Positions 33,465 through 42,169 are shown, numbered from the stretch's first letter. The stretch: 64,000 nucleotides of DNA from Glutamicibacter sp002979865 (GCF_050030965.1 NZ_CP188297.1:2914001-2978000), one strand, 5' to 3'. Notes: generated by a model from the sequence alone, not told the origin. A program made the numbers and translations.

Positions 33465-33510
33465 AAAAAATCTCCGTACCGCGCGAATCATGCGGTACGG
33501 AGATTTTTTT
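33465..33510. terminator. Bidirectional terminator between dapE and gluD
   Basis: AAAAAATCTCCGTACCGC and GCGGTACGGAGATTTTTT form an 18-bp stem with T runs on both strands. It ends dapE (plus) and the glutamate transporter operon (minus). Confidence 0.95.
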
Positions 33511-33520
33511 GTTTCAGCTG

Positions 33521-34432
33521 CTAGGCCTTGGGATCGGAAGGATCCTGTGGCGCTGGCACGTCGAGGCCGGCTGGGGCGCCGACTATGGCTGCGGCCGGGC
33601 CGGCCGGGGCATTCTTCTCCTTCTTCACCCGGCTGCTCAGCCGGCGCGAGACAATCACGGCAATCTTGCTCAAGGTGAAGTTGATGATGATGAAGATGGC
33701 TGCCGCCACAATCAGCGCCTGCAGGACGTTGCCGTTAGGCGAGGAGTAGGTGCGGGCGAAGAACAGCAACTCGTTGAAGCTGATGATGTAGCCCAAAGCC
33801 GAGTCCTTCAAGATCACAACGAACTGGCCGATCAACGCCGGCAGCATGGCGACCAGCGCCTGCGGAATCTCGATGTGGCGCAGCGACATGCCACGGGTCA
33901 GGCCGATCGCTATGCCTGCCTCGCGCTGTCCCTTGGGCAGATTGTGAACGCCGGAACGGACCAGCTCCGCAACGACCGAGCCGTTGTAGAAGATCAGCGC
34001 CGCGACCACGGCCCACATCGCCGTATCACCTGACAGCTGCAGGGAACGGGAGAAGAAGACGTTGAAGAACACGATCATCAGCAGCACTGGTACCGCGCGG
34101 AAGAATTCGACAATCACGGTGGAGATTCCGTTGATCAGCTTATTCTGCGCCAAGCGGCCGACACCGAAGATCAGGCCGAAGATCACCGAGCCGATGATGC
34201 CCAGGACTGCTGCCTTGGTGGTGTTCCACAAGCCCGGAAGCAGGTAGTTCTTCCAGGTGCTGCCTTCGATGAAGTCATCCCATTGCGAAGGCTGCATCTG
34301 GTCCTTGGCGGCCAGGCCGAGGACGATCCACGCCACGATGCCCAAGGCAATCAAGGCGCCGACTATGTTTACCGCCAAGATGCGGCGGCGGGCCTTTGGC
34401 CCGGGAGTATCAAAAAGAATCGACGCGCTCAT
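33521..34432 (-). CDS. gluD: Glutamate-type ABC transporter permease (GluD-like)
   Basis: A 303-residue permease of the polar-amino-acid type. The EAA loop is ELVRSGVHNLPKGQREAGIAIGL, followed by SLRHIEIPQALVAMLPALIG; about five helices. The C-terminal 40 residues are hydrophilic (RRLSSRVKKEKNAPAG ... PSDPKA), longer than in many homologues. Its ATG overlaps the gluC stop (ATGA). It is the last gene of gluA-gluB-gluC-gluD. By order and family it should import glutamate or a related amino acid; the substrate is inferred. Confidence 0.9.
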   Translation of the reverse strand: MSASILFDTPGPKARRRILAVNIVGALIALGIVAWIVLGLAAKDQMQPSQWDDFIEGSTWKNYLLPGLWNTTKAAVLGIIGSVIFGLIFGVGRLAQNKLINGISTVIVEFFRAVPVLLMIVFFNVFFSRSLQLSGDTAMWAVVAALIFYNGSVVAELVRSGVHNLPKGQREAGIAIGLTRGMSLRHIEIPQALVAMLPALIGQFVVILKDSALGYIISFNELLFFARTYSSPNGNVLQALIVAAAIFIIINFTLSKIAVIVSRRLSSRVKKEKNAPAGPAAAIVGAPAGLDVPAPQDPSDPKA

Positions 34433-35106
34433 CGTGCCACCGCCAGTTTCTTAGAAGCCCAAGTAGTCAACAGGCCCACCGGAATGACGATGATCACGAA
34501 GCCCACTGCGAAGGTCAAGAAGATCGGGATCACGATATCTGCGCGGAACTCAATCATGGTCTTCATGACCGAGGAGGATTCCGTGGCAACCGAACCGACC
34601 GCTGCGACGGTGGAGTTCTTGATCAAGGCGATCAAGGTGTTGCCCAAGGGGACAATCGCGCCGCGGAAGGCCTGCGGCAGAATCACCAAGCGCGCTGCGG
34701 GCAAGAAGCTCAGGCCGATGGCACGAGCAGCTTCTGCCTGTCCCAGGGGAACCGTGTTCACGCCCGAGCGGATCGCTTCGCACACGAACGCCGCGTGGTA
34801 AACCGCAAGGCCAAGGACGGCGAGGCGGAAGAAGTTTCCCTGGAAATCGCTGCTGAGCAGGAATCCGAGCTGGCCGTAGAGGGCCAGCACGCAGAACAGG
34901 ATGATGATGGTCAGCGGGGTATTGCGAATCAGGTTAACGTAGCTGGTGCCCAGGGCCTGGAAGCTCCCCACGGGGGAGATGCGCAGCAAGGCCAAGATGG
35001 TGCCCAGCACGAGGGCGCCAATGGCAGCCCAGAAAGTTAGTTGGATATTGACCCAGAAAGCTCCGGGAATGTCGTACTCAGTGAATATGGATAAGTAATT
35101 CTCCAC
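34429..35106 (-). CDS. gluC: Glutamate-type ABC transporter permease (GluC-like)
   Basis: A 225-residue inner-membrane permease. The EAA loop is EAIRSGVNTVPLGQAEAARAIGLSF and the following LPQAFRGAIVPLGNTLIALIKN is typical of the HisM group. GTG start at 35106, with AGAGG six to seven bases upstream. It lies 139 bases after gluB; a strong hairpin (35198-35232) sits in that gap and may lower expression of the two permeases relative to the binding protein. Confidence 0.9.
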   Translation of the reverse strand: MENYLSIFTEYDIPGAFWVNIQLTFWAAIGALVLGTILALLRISPVGSFQALGTSYVNLIRNTPLTIIILFCVLALYGQLGFLLSSDFQGNFFRLAVLGLAVYHAAFVCEAIRSGVNTVPLGQAEAARAIGLSFLPAARLVILPQAFRGAIVPLGNTLIALIKNSTVAAVGSVATESSSVMKTMIEFRADIVIPIFLTFAVGFVIIVIPVGLLTTWASKKLAVAR

Positions 35107-35197
35107 TGCAAGCCTCTGTCTCGATGGCCGGAAAACCGGCCAAGCGGCTATGGGTCCGGTACCTGCATTAGCTGGTACCTGGGAAACGCAGATTGCA

Positions 35198-35232
35198 GAT
35201 GGGGGCCAAACACGCTGCGTTTGGCCCCCATC
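35198..35232 (-). terminator. Intercistronic hairpin between gluB and gluC
   Basis: GATGGGGGCCAAAC and GTTTGGCCCCCATC pair perfectly (14 bp). There is no U tract on the minus strand, so it is likely a partial terminator or an RNA-stabilising stem after the abundant binding-protein message. Confidence 0.75.
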
Positions 35233-35245
35233 GCATCAGATGCTG

Positions 35246-36076
35246 CTAGGCGCAGGAATCCGAAAGGGTTGGCGGGTTGGTTTCAGCGTTCGGCTTGTAA
35301 CCGGTGCCTTCGGTGTTCTTGTCCAGGGCCTTCTGCCACTCGCCGGACTCGATCATCTTGGTGATTGCCGCATTGATGTCGCCGCACTTGTCGGTGCCAT
35401 CAGGCAGGCCCACGCCGTAGTTCTCTTCGGTGAATGGCGCGCCGACAACCTTGAACTTGCCCTTGTAGGCAGGCTGCGCAGCCAGGCCGGCAAGGATGAT
35501 GTCATCGGTGGTAACCGCGTCAATGGTGCCGCCACTCATCTGGGTGGTGCACTCTGCATAGCCCGGAAGTTCCTGCAGGTTGGTGTTCTGGGCGTAGTTG
35601 TCCTTGACCTTCTGGGCCGAGGTGGAACCGGTGACCGAGCACAGGTTCTTGCCATCGAGGTCTTCTGGGCCGGCGATATCCGAGTCGGATGGAACCAGCA
35701 GGTCCTGGCCGGCGACAAAGTATGGACCAGCGAAGTCGACAACCTTGTTGCGCTCATCGGTGATCGAGTAGGTTGCGAAGATCATGTCAACCTGGTTGTT
35801 CTGCAGCATGGTCTCGCGGTTGGCCGACGGTGCCGAAATGAATTCGATCTTGTCCTCGGTGTAGCCCAGTTCGCTGGCTACGTACTTGGCGACGTCAACG
35901 TCGAAACCGGTGTAGTTATCGCCGTCCTTGAAGCCGAGTCCCGGCTGGTCGTACTTGATGCCGATGCGGATCTTGTCGCCGTCGGCTTCGCTGTCGCCGG
36001 AGCCGCCACATGAAGTCAGGGCCAGGGCTGCGACGGCGGCCATTGCGGCTACAGTGCCGAAACGAGTCTTGCGCAT
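35246..36076 (-). CDS. gluB: Glutamate-type ABC transporter solute-binding lipoprotein (GluB-like)
   Basis: A 276-residue extracytoplasmic binding protein. The signal peptide ends in the lipobox LTSC with C23 lipidated. Family features: IRIGIKYDQPGLGFKDGDNYTGFDVDVA, QVDMIFATYSITDERNKVVDFAGPYF and GSTSAQKVKDNYAQ. C-terminal residues include paired cysteines that may form a disulfide (CTTQ and KCGDIN). It feeds the GluC/GluD channel. ATG at 36076 with GGAGG upstream. Confidence 0.93.
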   Translation of the reverse strand: MRKTRFGTVAAMAAVAALALTSCGGSGDSEADGDKIRIGIKYDQPGLGFKDGDNYTGFDVDVAKYVASELGYTEDKIEFISAPSANRETMLQNNQVDMIFATYSITDERNKVVDFAGPYFVAGQDLLVPSDSDIAGPEDLDGKNLCSVTGSTSAQKVKDNYAQNTNLQELPGYAECTTQMSGGTIDAVTTDDIILAGLAAQPAYKGKFKVVGAPFTEENYGVGLPDGTDKCGDINAAITKMIESGEWQKALDKNTEGTGYKPNAETNPPTLSDSCA

Positions 36077-36107
36077 TGTTCCTCCTATTGGATGCGTGAT
36101 GATGAAA

Positions 36108-36881
36108 TTAGTGGTTGGTGATCAACTTGCCAAGGAAATCCTTGGCACGGTCGGATTTGGGATTGGTGAAGAATTCCTCAGGAGTGGCCTGCTCGACGAT
36201 CTGGCCGTCGGCCATGAAGATCACGCGGTCCGCCGCCTTGCGGGCGAAGCCCATCTCGTGGGTGACCACGAGCATGGTCATGCCTTCCTTGGCAAGACCC
36301 ACCATGGTGTCCAGGACCTCGTTGATCATTTCCGGGTCCAGGGCACTGGTTGGCTCGTCGAAAAGCATCACCTTCGGCTTCATGGCCAGTGCGCGGGCGA
36401 TCGCCACACGCTGCTGCTGGCCGCCAGAAAGCTGTGCGGGCAGTTTGCCGGCCTGATTGGCCACGCCCACACGCTCCAGCAGCTGCATCGCCAATTTCTT
36501 GGCCTCATCCTTCTTCATGCCCTTGACCTTCATCGGACCGAGGGTCACGTTCTCCAAGATCGACTTGTGGGCAAAGAGGTTGAAGGACTGGAAGACCATG
36601 CCGACATCGGCCCGGAGATTGGCCAGTGCCTTGCCCTCTTCGGGAAGGGTCTTGCCATCAATCTTGATGGTGCCTTCGTCGATGGTTTCCAGTCGGTTGA
36701 TGGCGCGGCACAGCGTGGACTTGCCCGAGCCCGACGGGCCGAGGATCACAACGACCTCGCCCTTGGTCACTTCGAGATTGATGCCGTTGAGCACATGCAG
36801 CGCACCGTAGTGCTTATTGACCCCAGTCAGCTGGACGATAGGGCCTTCAGAAGAAGCTTGAGCCTGATGATCGCTTTTCAT
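36108..36881 (-). CDS. gluA: Glutamate-type ABC transporter ATPase (GluA-like)
   Basis: A 257-residue ABC ATPase. Walker A GPSGSGKST, signature LSGGQQQRVAIARALA, Walker B VMLFDEPTSALD and the switch histidine TH (VVTHEMG) are all present. It energises the amino-acid importer whose binding protein and permeases follow. I take the ATG at 36881 (14 residues before the domain); an ATG at 36935 with AGGTG upstream would add 18 residues. gluB starts 31 bases after its stop. Confidence 0.92.
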   Translation of the reverse strand: MKSDHQAQASSEGPIVQLTGVNKHYGALHVLNGINLEVTKGEVVVILGPSGSGKSTLCRAINRLETIDEGTIKIDGKTLPEEGKALANLRADVGMVFQSFNLFAHKSILENVTLGPMKVKGMKKDEAKKLAMQLLERVGVANQAGKLPAQLSGGQQQRVAIARALAMKPKVMLFDEPTSALDPEMINEVLDTMVGLAKEGMTMLVVTHEMGFARKAADRVIFMADGQIVEQATPEEFFTNPKSDRAKDFLGKLITNH

Positions 36882-37016
36882 GTTGTAGACATTACTTGAT
36901 GTGACGGCGACTACGCGACCCGTCGACCATGTCACACCTAGTTGTTATCAAACTGTTCTCCAATCCGCGGTAGGTCACATCCGAAGATGCGCAGGAGTAA
37001 CCGATAGAGTGAAGCT

Positions 37017-37802
37017 ATGGTTCATCAGCGTAAGAGTGAAGAAAATGCCCGGGTCGGGCAAAAGCGCCACATCGAAGCGAGCTGGCCAGGAAAGCAACCG
37101 GAAGATCAGCTTGACCACCATCTTCTGGAAAGCCCGCAGGTCGATGTCACGCATAGCGACGTGTGGCGCGTGTTGCGAATCCAATCGGAATTCGTCTCCG
37201 GCTTTGGAAATATGGCCGGCACCGGTCCTGCCATCGCGGTTTTCGGTTCCGCGCGCACGGATCCAGGCAGCCCGTACTATGCGATGGCCCAGCGTGTCGG
37301 CAGCCGCTTGGCCGAGGAAGGCATCACTACCATCACCGGTGGCGGCCCCGGCGCCATGGAAGCGGCCAACAAGGGAGCTGCTGACAAGGACGGCGTTTCC
37401 GTAGGCCTGGGCATTGAGCTGCCTTTTGAAACCGGACTGAATGCCTGGGTCAACAAGGGCCTGAACTTCCGCTACTTCTTCGTGCGCAAGACGATGTTCG
37501 TGAAGTACTCGCAGGGCTTCATCGTGCTCCCCGGGGGTTTTGGCACCCTGGACGAACTGTTCGAAGCATTGACCTTGGTCCAGACCAAGAAGATCACCAG
37601 CTTCCCGATTGTGCTTGTGGGCACCGAATACTGGGGCGGCCTGGTGGACTGGATGACCAAGACGCTCGTTGCTGAAGGCACCATTTCGCCCGGTGATCTG
37701 GACTTGTTCACTATCACCGATGATCCTGATGAAGCGGTGGATCTGGTGCTGCGTGCGCATAAAGAAAACCTGAAGGTCGGCGACCTGGCGAAGGGGCAGT
37801 AG
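37017..37802 (+). CDS. LOG-family phosphoribohydrolase (TIGR00730)
   Basis: A 261-residue protein of the Lonely Guy family. GGGPGAMEAANKG (108-120) and LPGGFGTLDE (171-180) are the two signature motifs that bind the nucleotide and hydrolyse the ribose-5'-phosphate bond of (cytokinin) nucleotides. The first 60 residues are hydrophilic and extra compared with plant LOG, which is usual for actinobacterial members. It is adjacent to a DivIVA-like gene, three bases downstream, so the two are co-transcribed. ATG at 37017. Confidence 0.9.
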   Translation: MVHQRKSEENARVGQKRHIEASWPGKQPEDQLDHHLLESPQVDVTHSDVWRVLRIQSEFVSGFGNMAGTGPAIAVFGSARTDPGSPYYAMAQRVGSRLAEEGITTITGGGPGAMEAANKGAADKDGVSVGLGIELPFETGLNAWVNKGLNFRYFFVRKTMFVKYSQGFIVLPGGFGTLDELFEALTLVQTKKITSFPIVLVGTEYWGGLVDWMTKTLVAEGTISPGDLDLFTITDDPDEAVDLVLRAHKENLKVGDLAKGQ

Positions 37803-37805
37803 GCG

Positions 37806-38150
37806 ATGCCGTTCCTCCTTGTTGCCATCGCAGTATTGCTGGTGGGTGCTGTTGCGCTGCTGCTGTCCAGCCAGCGGAAGAATGTACCGGCAGGTCGCCA
37901 CTTCGAATCCACTGGGGAGCCCATCACGGGATTGGTAGAGCACCAGGCTTCGTTGCCGCCGGTGCTGCTGGCCAAGAATCCGCGCGCTGAAGATGTGGAG
38001 AAAGTTCGCTTCTCCTTGGGCTTGCGCGGTTACCGCTGCGACCAGGTGGATGAGGTGCTCGATGTCCTCGCGGCAGAAATTACCGAGCTGGAGAATACGG
38101 TTCGTGACCTTGAGTCACGGCGTGTGATTAGCGACACGGGCGAAAATTAG
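37806..38150 (+). CDS. DivIVA-domain membrane protein
   Basis: A 114-residue protein with an N-terminal membrane helix (FLLVAIAVLLVGAVALLL), a linker and a DivIVA-like C-terminal helix (VRFSLGLRGYRCDQVDEVLDVLAAEITELE). DivIVA-type proteins bind curved membrane at poles or septa and organise cell growth; this short form probably anchors in the membrane instead of lipid binding. It follows the LOG gene by three bases. Function otherwise unknown. Confidence 0.85.
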   Translation: MPFLLVAIAVLLVGAVALLLSSQRKNVPAGRHFESTGEPITGLVEHQASLPPVLLAKNPRAEDVEKVRFSLGLRGYRCDQVDEVLDVLAAEITELENTVRDLESRRVISDTGEN

Positions 38151-38273
38151 TAATAATAAAAGATAAGTGTCCCAACTCAGCAGGGAATCCTTGCTGAGGA
38201 TGGACTAGGCATTCGGTTGTATGCACGGCAAGCGCCAGTGCATGCGTTAGCCACAGACGAAGGGAACAGCTTA

Positions 38274-38441
38274 ATGGCTGCTATGAAGCCACGCACCGGT
38301 GATGGACCAATGGAAGTCGCTAAGGAAGGCCGCAGCCTCATCTTGCGCCTGCCAATCGACGGAGGCGGACGACTGGTAGTCGAGTTGAACAACGACGAGG
38401 CAACCGAATTGCGTGAGTGCCTGCTCAAGGTAACTGAGTAA
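38274..38441 (+). CDS. DUF3117 small protein
   Basis: A 55-residue protein, MAAMKPRTGDGPMEVAKEG then RLVVELNNDEATELRECL, matching the actinobacterial DUF3117 family almost throughout. Members are very conserved in Micrococcales and mycobacteria and have no known function. The ATG at 38274 has AAGGGAA eight bases upstream. It follows the DivIVA-like gene and ends at a terminator. Confidence 0.92.
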   Translation: MAAMKPRTGDGPMEVAKEGRSLILRLPIDGGGRLVVELNNDEATELRECLLKVTE

Positions 38442-38491
38442 GCTTGCCCAAGTTCTAGCTTTGGCCGCACGGGTTGCTGGTGCGGCAATCG

Positions 38492-38523
38492 AGGACCGAC
38501 AGAAATGTCGGTCCTTTGTCTTT
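38492..38523 (+). terminator. Rho-independent terminator
   Basis: AGGACCGACA and TGTCGGTCCT pair around a GAAA tetraloop, then TTTGTCTTT. It ends DUF3117. Confidence 0.9.
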
Positions 38524-38537
38524 CCTGAAATCAGCGG

Positions 38538-39203
38538 CTAGAGGCGGGTCGCGGCCTTGGCAGGAAGGACAGTGGCCACAAACAGGCCCTGCTCGGTAGG
38601 GAACAGGTGGGTCTGCAAGCGCGGGTCCTCGCGCAGCATGCGCAGCGCATCTCGGGTCGTGACGGTGGAGGGGCGGCGAACCGCGGGCTTGGCCAGGCGG
38701 TGCTCGTCGTAGGCGTTGTTCACTATGATCACTCCGCCGGTTCCGACCAGCCGCTTGGCCTCGGCCACGTACTCGAGCAGCAGCTCAGCGCCGGCGTCGA
38801 TGAGTACCAGGTCGTAGGCGTGGTCGGCCAAGCGCGAGAGCACGTTCTCTGCGCGCTCATTGATAATGCGGGCGCGGGCCGTGGGGATGCCTGAATCGCG
38901 CAGGCCCTGGCGCATCGCGTTGGCGTGCTCCAGATCCGATTCAATCGCGGTCAACGTCATGGCGTTGCCCATGACCTCGAGCATCGCCAGCGATGCGACA
39001 CCCACACCGGATCCGATCTCCACGATATTGCGCGGCTGGCGCAGGGTGCAGAGCATCTGCAGCATCGAGCGGCCGGCCTGATCGATGCAGCGCACGCCCA
39101 GGTCTTCCGCACGTTCGCGAACCGGGGCGACATGCTCTGGTTCGTTGACGTGGTTCTGGGTGTAGGTCCAGCTCGCGAAGAGTTCTGGATTCATCGATGG
39201 CAT
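38538..39203 (-). CDS. O-methyltransferase (Rv1220c-like)
   Basis: A 221-residue SAM-dependent O-methyltransferase of the class I group. Motif I is NIVEIGSGVGVASLAML; motif II-like ESDLEHANAMRQ and YDLVLIDAG follow. It is divergent from sigE, as is Rv1220c from sigE in mycobacteria, so the link is likely old. Substrate unknown. ATG at 39203 with GAGGA upstream; an internal ATG three codons later is also possible. Confidence 0.88.
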   Translation of the reverse strand: MPSMNPELFASWTYTQNHVNEPEHVAPVRERAEDLGVRCIDQAGRSMLQMLCTLRQPRNIVEIGSGVGVASLAMLEVMGNAMTLTAIESDLEHANAMRQGLRDSGIPTARARIINERAENVLSRLADHAYDLVLIDAGAELLLEYVAEAKRLVGTGGVIIVNNAYDEHRLAKPAVRRPSTVTTRDALRMLREDPRLQTHLFPTEQGLFVATVLPAKAATRL

Positions 39204-39341
39204 CGGCGGAGGTCCTCAAGGGTTGAATTGGCGGGGCCAGTTCCCATCGTACCTACGTCGTTACCTGAAGTTGTTGAACTTGGAGGTTCTCGCGCAGGGT
39301 ATTCTTAGCTTCAGCTCAGCTTCCCATTTCATACTTGGAGT

Positions 39342-39959
39342 GTGAACAATGCACGAAGTGAAACAGTTTCTTCTACGGTGACTGCCGAAACCACGACTCC
39401 GACATGGGATCAGATGGTCCAAGAACATGGGCAACGGGTCTTCCGTTTGTCCTACCGTTTGACTGGTAACCGCCAAGATGCCGAGGACCTCTCGCAGGAG
39501 GCATTCGTTCGCGCATTCAAAGCCTTGGAAAATTACACCCCCGGAACCATGGGCGGATGGCTGCACCGCATTACCACCAACCTGTTCCTGGACCAGGCTC
39601 GGCGCAAGAGCAAGATCCGCTTCGACCGTTTCGCCGAGGGATCCGAAGACCGGATGCCCGGTACCGCGGTAACCCCGGAACGCTATTTCGAATTCAACAA
39701 CTTGGATGTCGACGTGCAAGAAGCCCTGCGTGCGTTGTCGCCGGAGTTCCGTGCCGCTATTGTCCTGTGCGATATGGAAGGCTTCTCCTACGAGGAAGTC
39801 TCACGCATCCTGGATGTCAAGCTCGGGACCGTGCGTTCTCGCATCCACCGTGGCCGCGCCATGCTTCGTGATGCGCTCGCTCACCGCAATCCAGCCAACC
39901 GCCCTGCAAAGACCATGTCGTTGCCGCGCATCCCGCGAGGCTTGCGCGCCGCCAGCTAA
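39342..39959 (+). CDS. sigE: ECF sigma factor, SigE-like
   Basis: A 205-residue extracytoplasmic-function sigma factor. Region 2 is YRLTGNRQDAEDLSQEAFVRAFKAL with WLHRITTNLFLDQARRKSK; region 4 is FRAAIVLCDMEGFSYEEVSRIL and GTVRSRIHRGRAML. Together with the O-methyltransferase, tatB and mrp, it sits in the order of the mycobacterial sigE locus, which supports SigE. No rseA-type anti-sigma gene follows; tatB starts 77 bases downstream. Start GTG 39342, with only GGAG one base upstream; GTG at 39378 is the other option. Confidence 0.88.
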   Translation: MNNARSETVSSTVTAETTTPTWDQMVQEHGQRVFRLSYRLTGNRQDAEDLSQEAFVRAFKALENYTPGTMGGWLHRITTNLFLDQARRKSKIRFDRFAEGSEDRMPGTAVTPERYFEFNNLDVDVQEALRALSPEFRAAIVLCDMEGFSYEEVSRILDVKLGTVRSRIHRGRAMLRDALAHRNPANRPAKTMSLPRIPRGLRAAS

Positions 39960-40036
39960 CCCCGTTCATCGCGTGTTCACCGTTGGCGTGGCGCGGTGAC
40001 TTCGTTAGTGGCACTGGAACAAGGTAATCTTCTTAC

Positions 40037-40441
40037 GTGGATCTTTTTGGTATTAATGGTGGCGAGTTTATCGTTCTCGCCGTGCTGGCGGTCGTTATTC
40101 TGGGCCCCGAAAAGCTTCCTGAGTACGCCAAAAAGCTAGCGAACCTGGTCAAGGAAGTGCGGCGCATGGCCAATGGCGCCAAGGAGCAGCTGCGCGAGGA
40201 AGTAGGCGACGAGGTTGCCGACATCGACTGGAAGAAGCTGGACCCGCGCCAGTATGATCCACGTCGAATCATCAAGGAGGCGCTTGTCGATGAATTCGAC
40301 GACGCCGTGAATGCCGCAAAGGGTTCTCCAGCCAAGACCGTGGCCCCAGCACCGGTGCGCACCGCGGTCCCTTCGGCTACCGCGCAGCAGCTGCAGCTGG
40401 GCGCCAACGAACCGGCACCCTTCGACTCAGAAGCCACCTAG
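40037..40441 (+). CDS. tatB: Sec-independent translocase subunit TatB
   Basis: A 134-residue protein with an N-terminal membrane helix (EFIVLAVLAVVILGPEKLPEYA) and a long amphipathic helix (KKLANLVKEVRRMANGAKEQ), as in TatB of the twin-arginine export system. GTG start at 40037. It is followed 12 bases later by the convergent mrp stop. tatA and tatC are not in view. Confidence 0.92.
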   Translation: MDLFGINGGEFIVLAVLAVVILGPEKLPEYAKKLANLVKEVRRMANGAKEQLREEVGDEVADIDWKKLDPRQYDPRRIIKEALVDEFDDAVNAAKGSPAKTVAPAPVRTAVPSATAQQLQLGANEPAPFDSEAT

Positions 40442-40453
40442 GCCCAGAAGTCC

Positions 40454-41557
40454 TCAGAAAGACATCGGCAGCGATCGCCCGGCAAGCCCGCGCGGTCGCT
40501 GTTCCAATTTCCCGGCCAATTCACGCATCGCTGCCGCGGCCGGTGCCCCCGGGGTGCTGAGCACTACCGGCTGGCCATGATCCGAACCCACGCGTACGGA
40601 CTCTTCCAGCGGAATCTGGGCCAGCATCCCAACAGGGTAGCCCAGCTGCTGGCTCAGCGATTCGCTGAGCTTGGCACCGCCACCGGAACCGAAGACCTCC
40701 ATGCGCGACCCGTCGGGCAGCTGCAGGAAGCTCATGTTCTCAACCACCCCGATCACCTTCTGATGGGTCTGCAAGGCGATGGTGCCGGCGCGTTCGGCAA
40801 CCTCGGTAGCCGTGGACTGCGGAGTCGTGACCACCAGCAGCTCGCTATTGGGCAGCAGCTGGGACACGGAGATGGCCATGTCCCCGGTGCCTGGCGGCAG
40901 GTCCAGCAACAAGTAGTCCAGGTCCCCGAAGTAGACATCCGAGAGGAACTGCTCCAGGGCCCGGTGCAGCATTGGGCCGCGCCAGATCACCGGCTGGTTG
41001 GAATCCAGGAACATGCCAATGGAAATGACCTTCACTCCGTGCGCCACCGGCGGCAGGATCATGTCATCAACCCGGGTGGGGTTCTGCGAAATACCCATCA
41101 GCGAGGGAATGGAGAAACCATGGACATCGGCGTCGATCAGGCCGACCTTCAAACCCTGGGAGGCTAGCTGGCAGGCCAGATTCGCGGTAATCGACGACTT
41201 GCCCACGCCGCCCTTGCCGCTGGCCACAGCGATCACCCGGGTCAGGGAAGCAGGATCGGAGAACGGGGTGCGGCGGCTGGCCAGTGACTCGCGCAGCTCC
41301 GCGCGCTGCTGCGGATCCATGACGCCCAGGCTCACCTCAACGCGCTGCACCGCTGCTACGGTCAGCAGGGCCGCGGTGGCCTCTTCCTCGATGGTGGAGC
41401 GCATAGGGCAACCGGCGATGGTCAGCAAGATCTTGACCTTGGCGGTGCCATCGGCCAGGACAGCTGATTCCACCATGCCCAATTCGGTGATCGGCCGGCG
41501 AAGCTCCGGGTCGTTGACCTTTGCGAGGGCGGCTAGGAGTTCTGGCGTGGTGCTCAA
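40454..41557 (-). CDS. mrp: Mrp/NBP35-type ATPase (iron-sulfur carrier family)
   Basis: A 367-residue P-loop protein. Residues 1-85 form a DUF59 (MIP18) domain; G114-KGGVGKS is the deviant Walker A; DAVHGFSIP-like DADVHGFSIPSLMG and DLPPGTGD follow. The usual CxxC cluster-binding pair near the dimer surface is replaced (NMSFLQLPDGSRMEVFG), so Fe-S transfer by the classic route is uncertain. TTG start at 41557, just after DUF1003. Overlap of signals suggests co-transcription with the DUF1003 gene. Confidence 0.9.
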   Translation of the reverse strand: MSTTPELLAALAKVNDPELRRPITELGMVESAVLADGTAKVKILLTIAGCPMRSTIEEEATAALLTVAAVQRVEVSLGVMDPQQRAELRESLASRRTPFSDPASLTRVIAVASGKGGVGKSSITANLACQLASQGLKVGLIDADVHGFSIPSLMGISQNPTRVDDMILPPVAHGVKVISIGMFLDSNQPVIWRGPMLHRALEQFLSDVYFGDLDYLLLDLPPGTGDMAISVSQLLPNSELLVVTTPQSTATEVAERAGTIALQTHQKVIGVVENMSFLQLPDGSRMEVFGSGGGAKLSESLSQQLGYPVGMLAQIPLEESVRVGSDHGQPVVLSTPGAPAAAAMRELAGKLEQRPRGLAGRSLPMSF

Positions 41558-41560
41558 TGC

Positions 41561-42169
41561 TTATTTGCTCTTCCGGTGCTGGCCCTGCTGGGGCTTGACG
41601 GTTTCGATCATCCCGGTTTGCGGGTGCGAATTCTTATTGCCGCCCTTTTTCTTCGCGCGCAGGTGCAGCTCTTCGCCATCAGAGGTTTCCAGCAGCTCTT
41701 CAAGCACATTGCGCAGTTCGGAACGCACGTAGTCGCGGGTGGCAACATCGCGCAGTGCCAAGCGCAGGGAAGCCAGCTCGCGGGTCAGGTACTCGGTGTC
41801 GTACAGATTGCGTTCAGCACGGGCGCGGTCCTCGGTCAGCGAGACGCGGTCGCGGTCATCCTGGCGGTTCTGCGCCAGCAGGAGCAGCGGAGCCGCGTAG
41901 GAGGCCTGCAAGGAGAGCATCAAGGTCAGCGCGGTGAAGCCGATGGTGGCATCGTCAAAACGCCAATTGATCGGGGCGACCGAGTTCCAGATCAGCCAGA
42001 AGGCGCAGAACACCGTCATGTACAGCAGGAAGGTAGGGGTGCCCATGAAGCGGGCGAACTTCTCCGTGGCCGAACCAAAGAGGTCGGGGTTCGGGGAGAA
42101 CCGGGGCCAGAAGCGTTGTCGTGCTGCAAGCGGGGTATCCAGGCCGTTACTCTTGCGCTGCTCAGCCAT
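41561..42169 (-). CDS. DUF1003 membrane protein
   Basis: A 202-residue protein with two central membrane helices (GTPTFLLYMTVFCAFWLIWNS and ALTLMLSLQASYAAPLLLLA), the family core, and a basic C-terminal tail (HLRAKKKGGNKN). DUF1003 proteins are conserved in actinobacteria beside mrp; function unknown. The ATG at 42169 is 15 bases after a GGAG. It sits between the MgtE_N/CBS gene and mrp, the order seen in mycobacteria. Confidence 0.9.
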   Translation of the reverse strand: MAEQRKSNGLDTPLAARQRFWPRFSPNPDLFGSATEKFARFMGTPTFLLYMTVFCAFWLIWNSVAPINWRFDDATIGFTALTLMLSLQASYAAPLLLLAQNRQDDRDRVSLTEDRARAERNLYDTEYLTRELASLRLALRDVATRDYVRSELRNVLEELLETSDGEELHLRAKKKGGNKNSHPQTGMIETVKPQQGQHRKSK

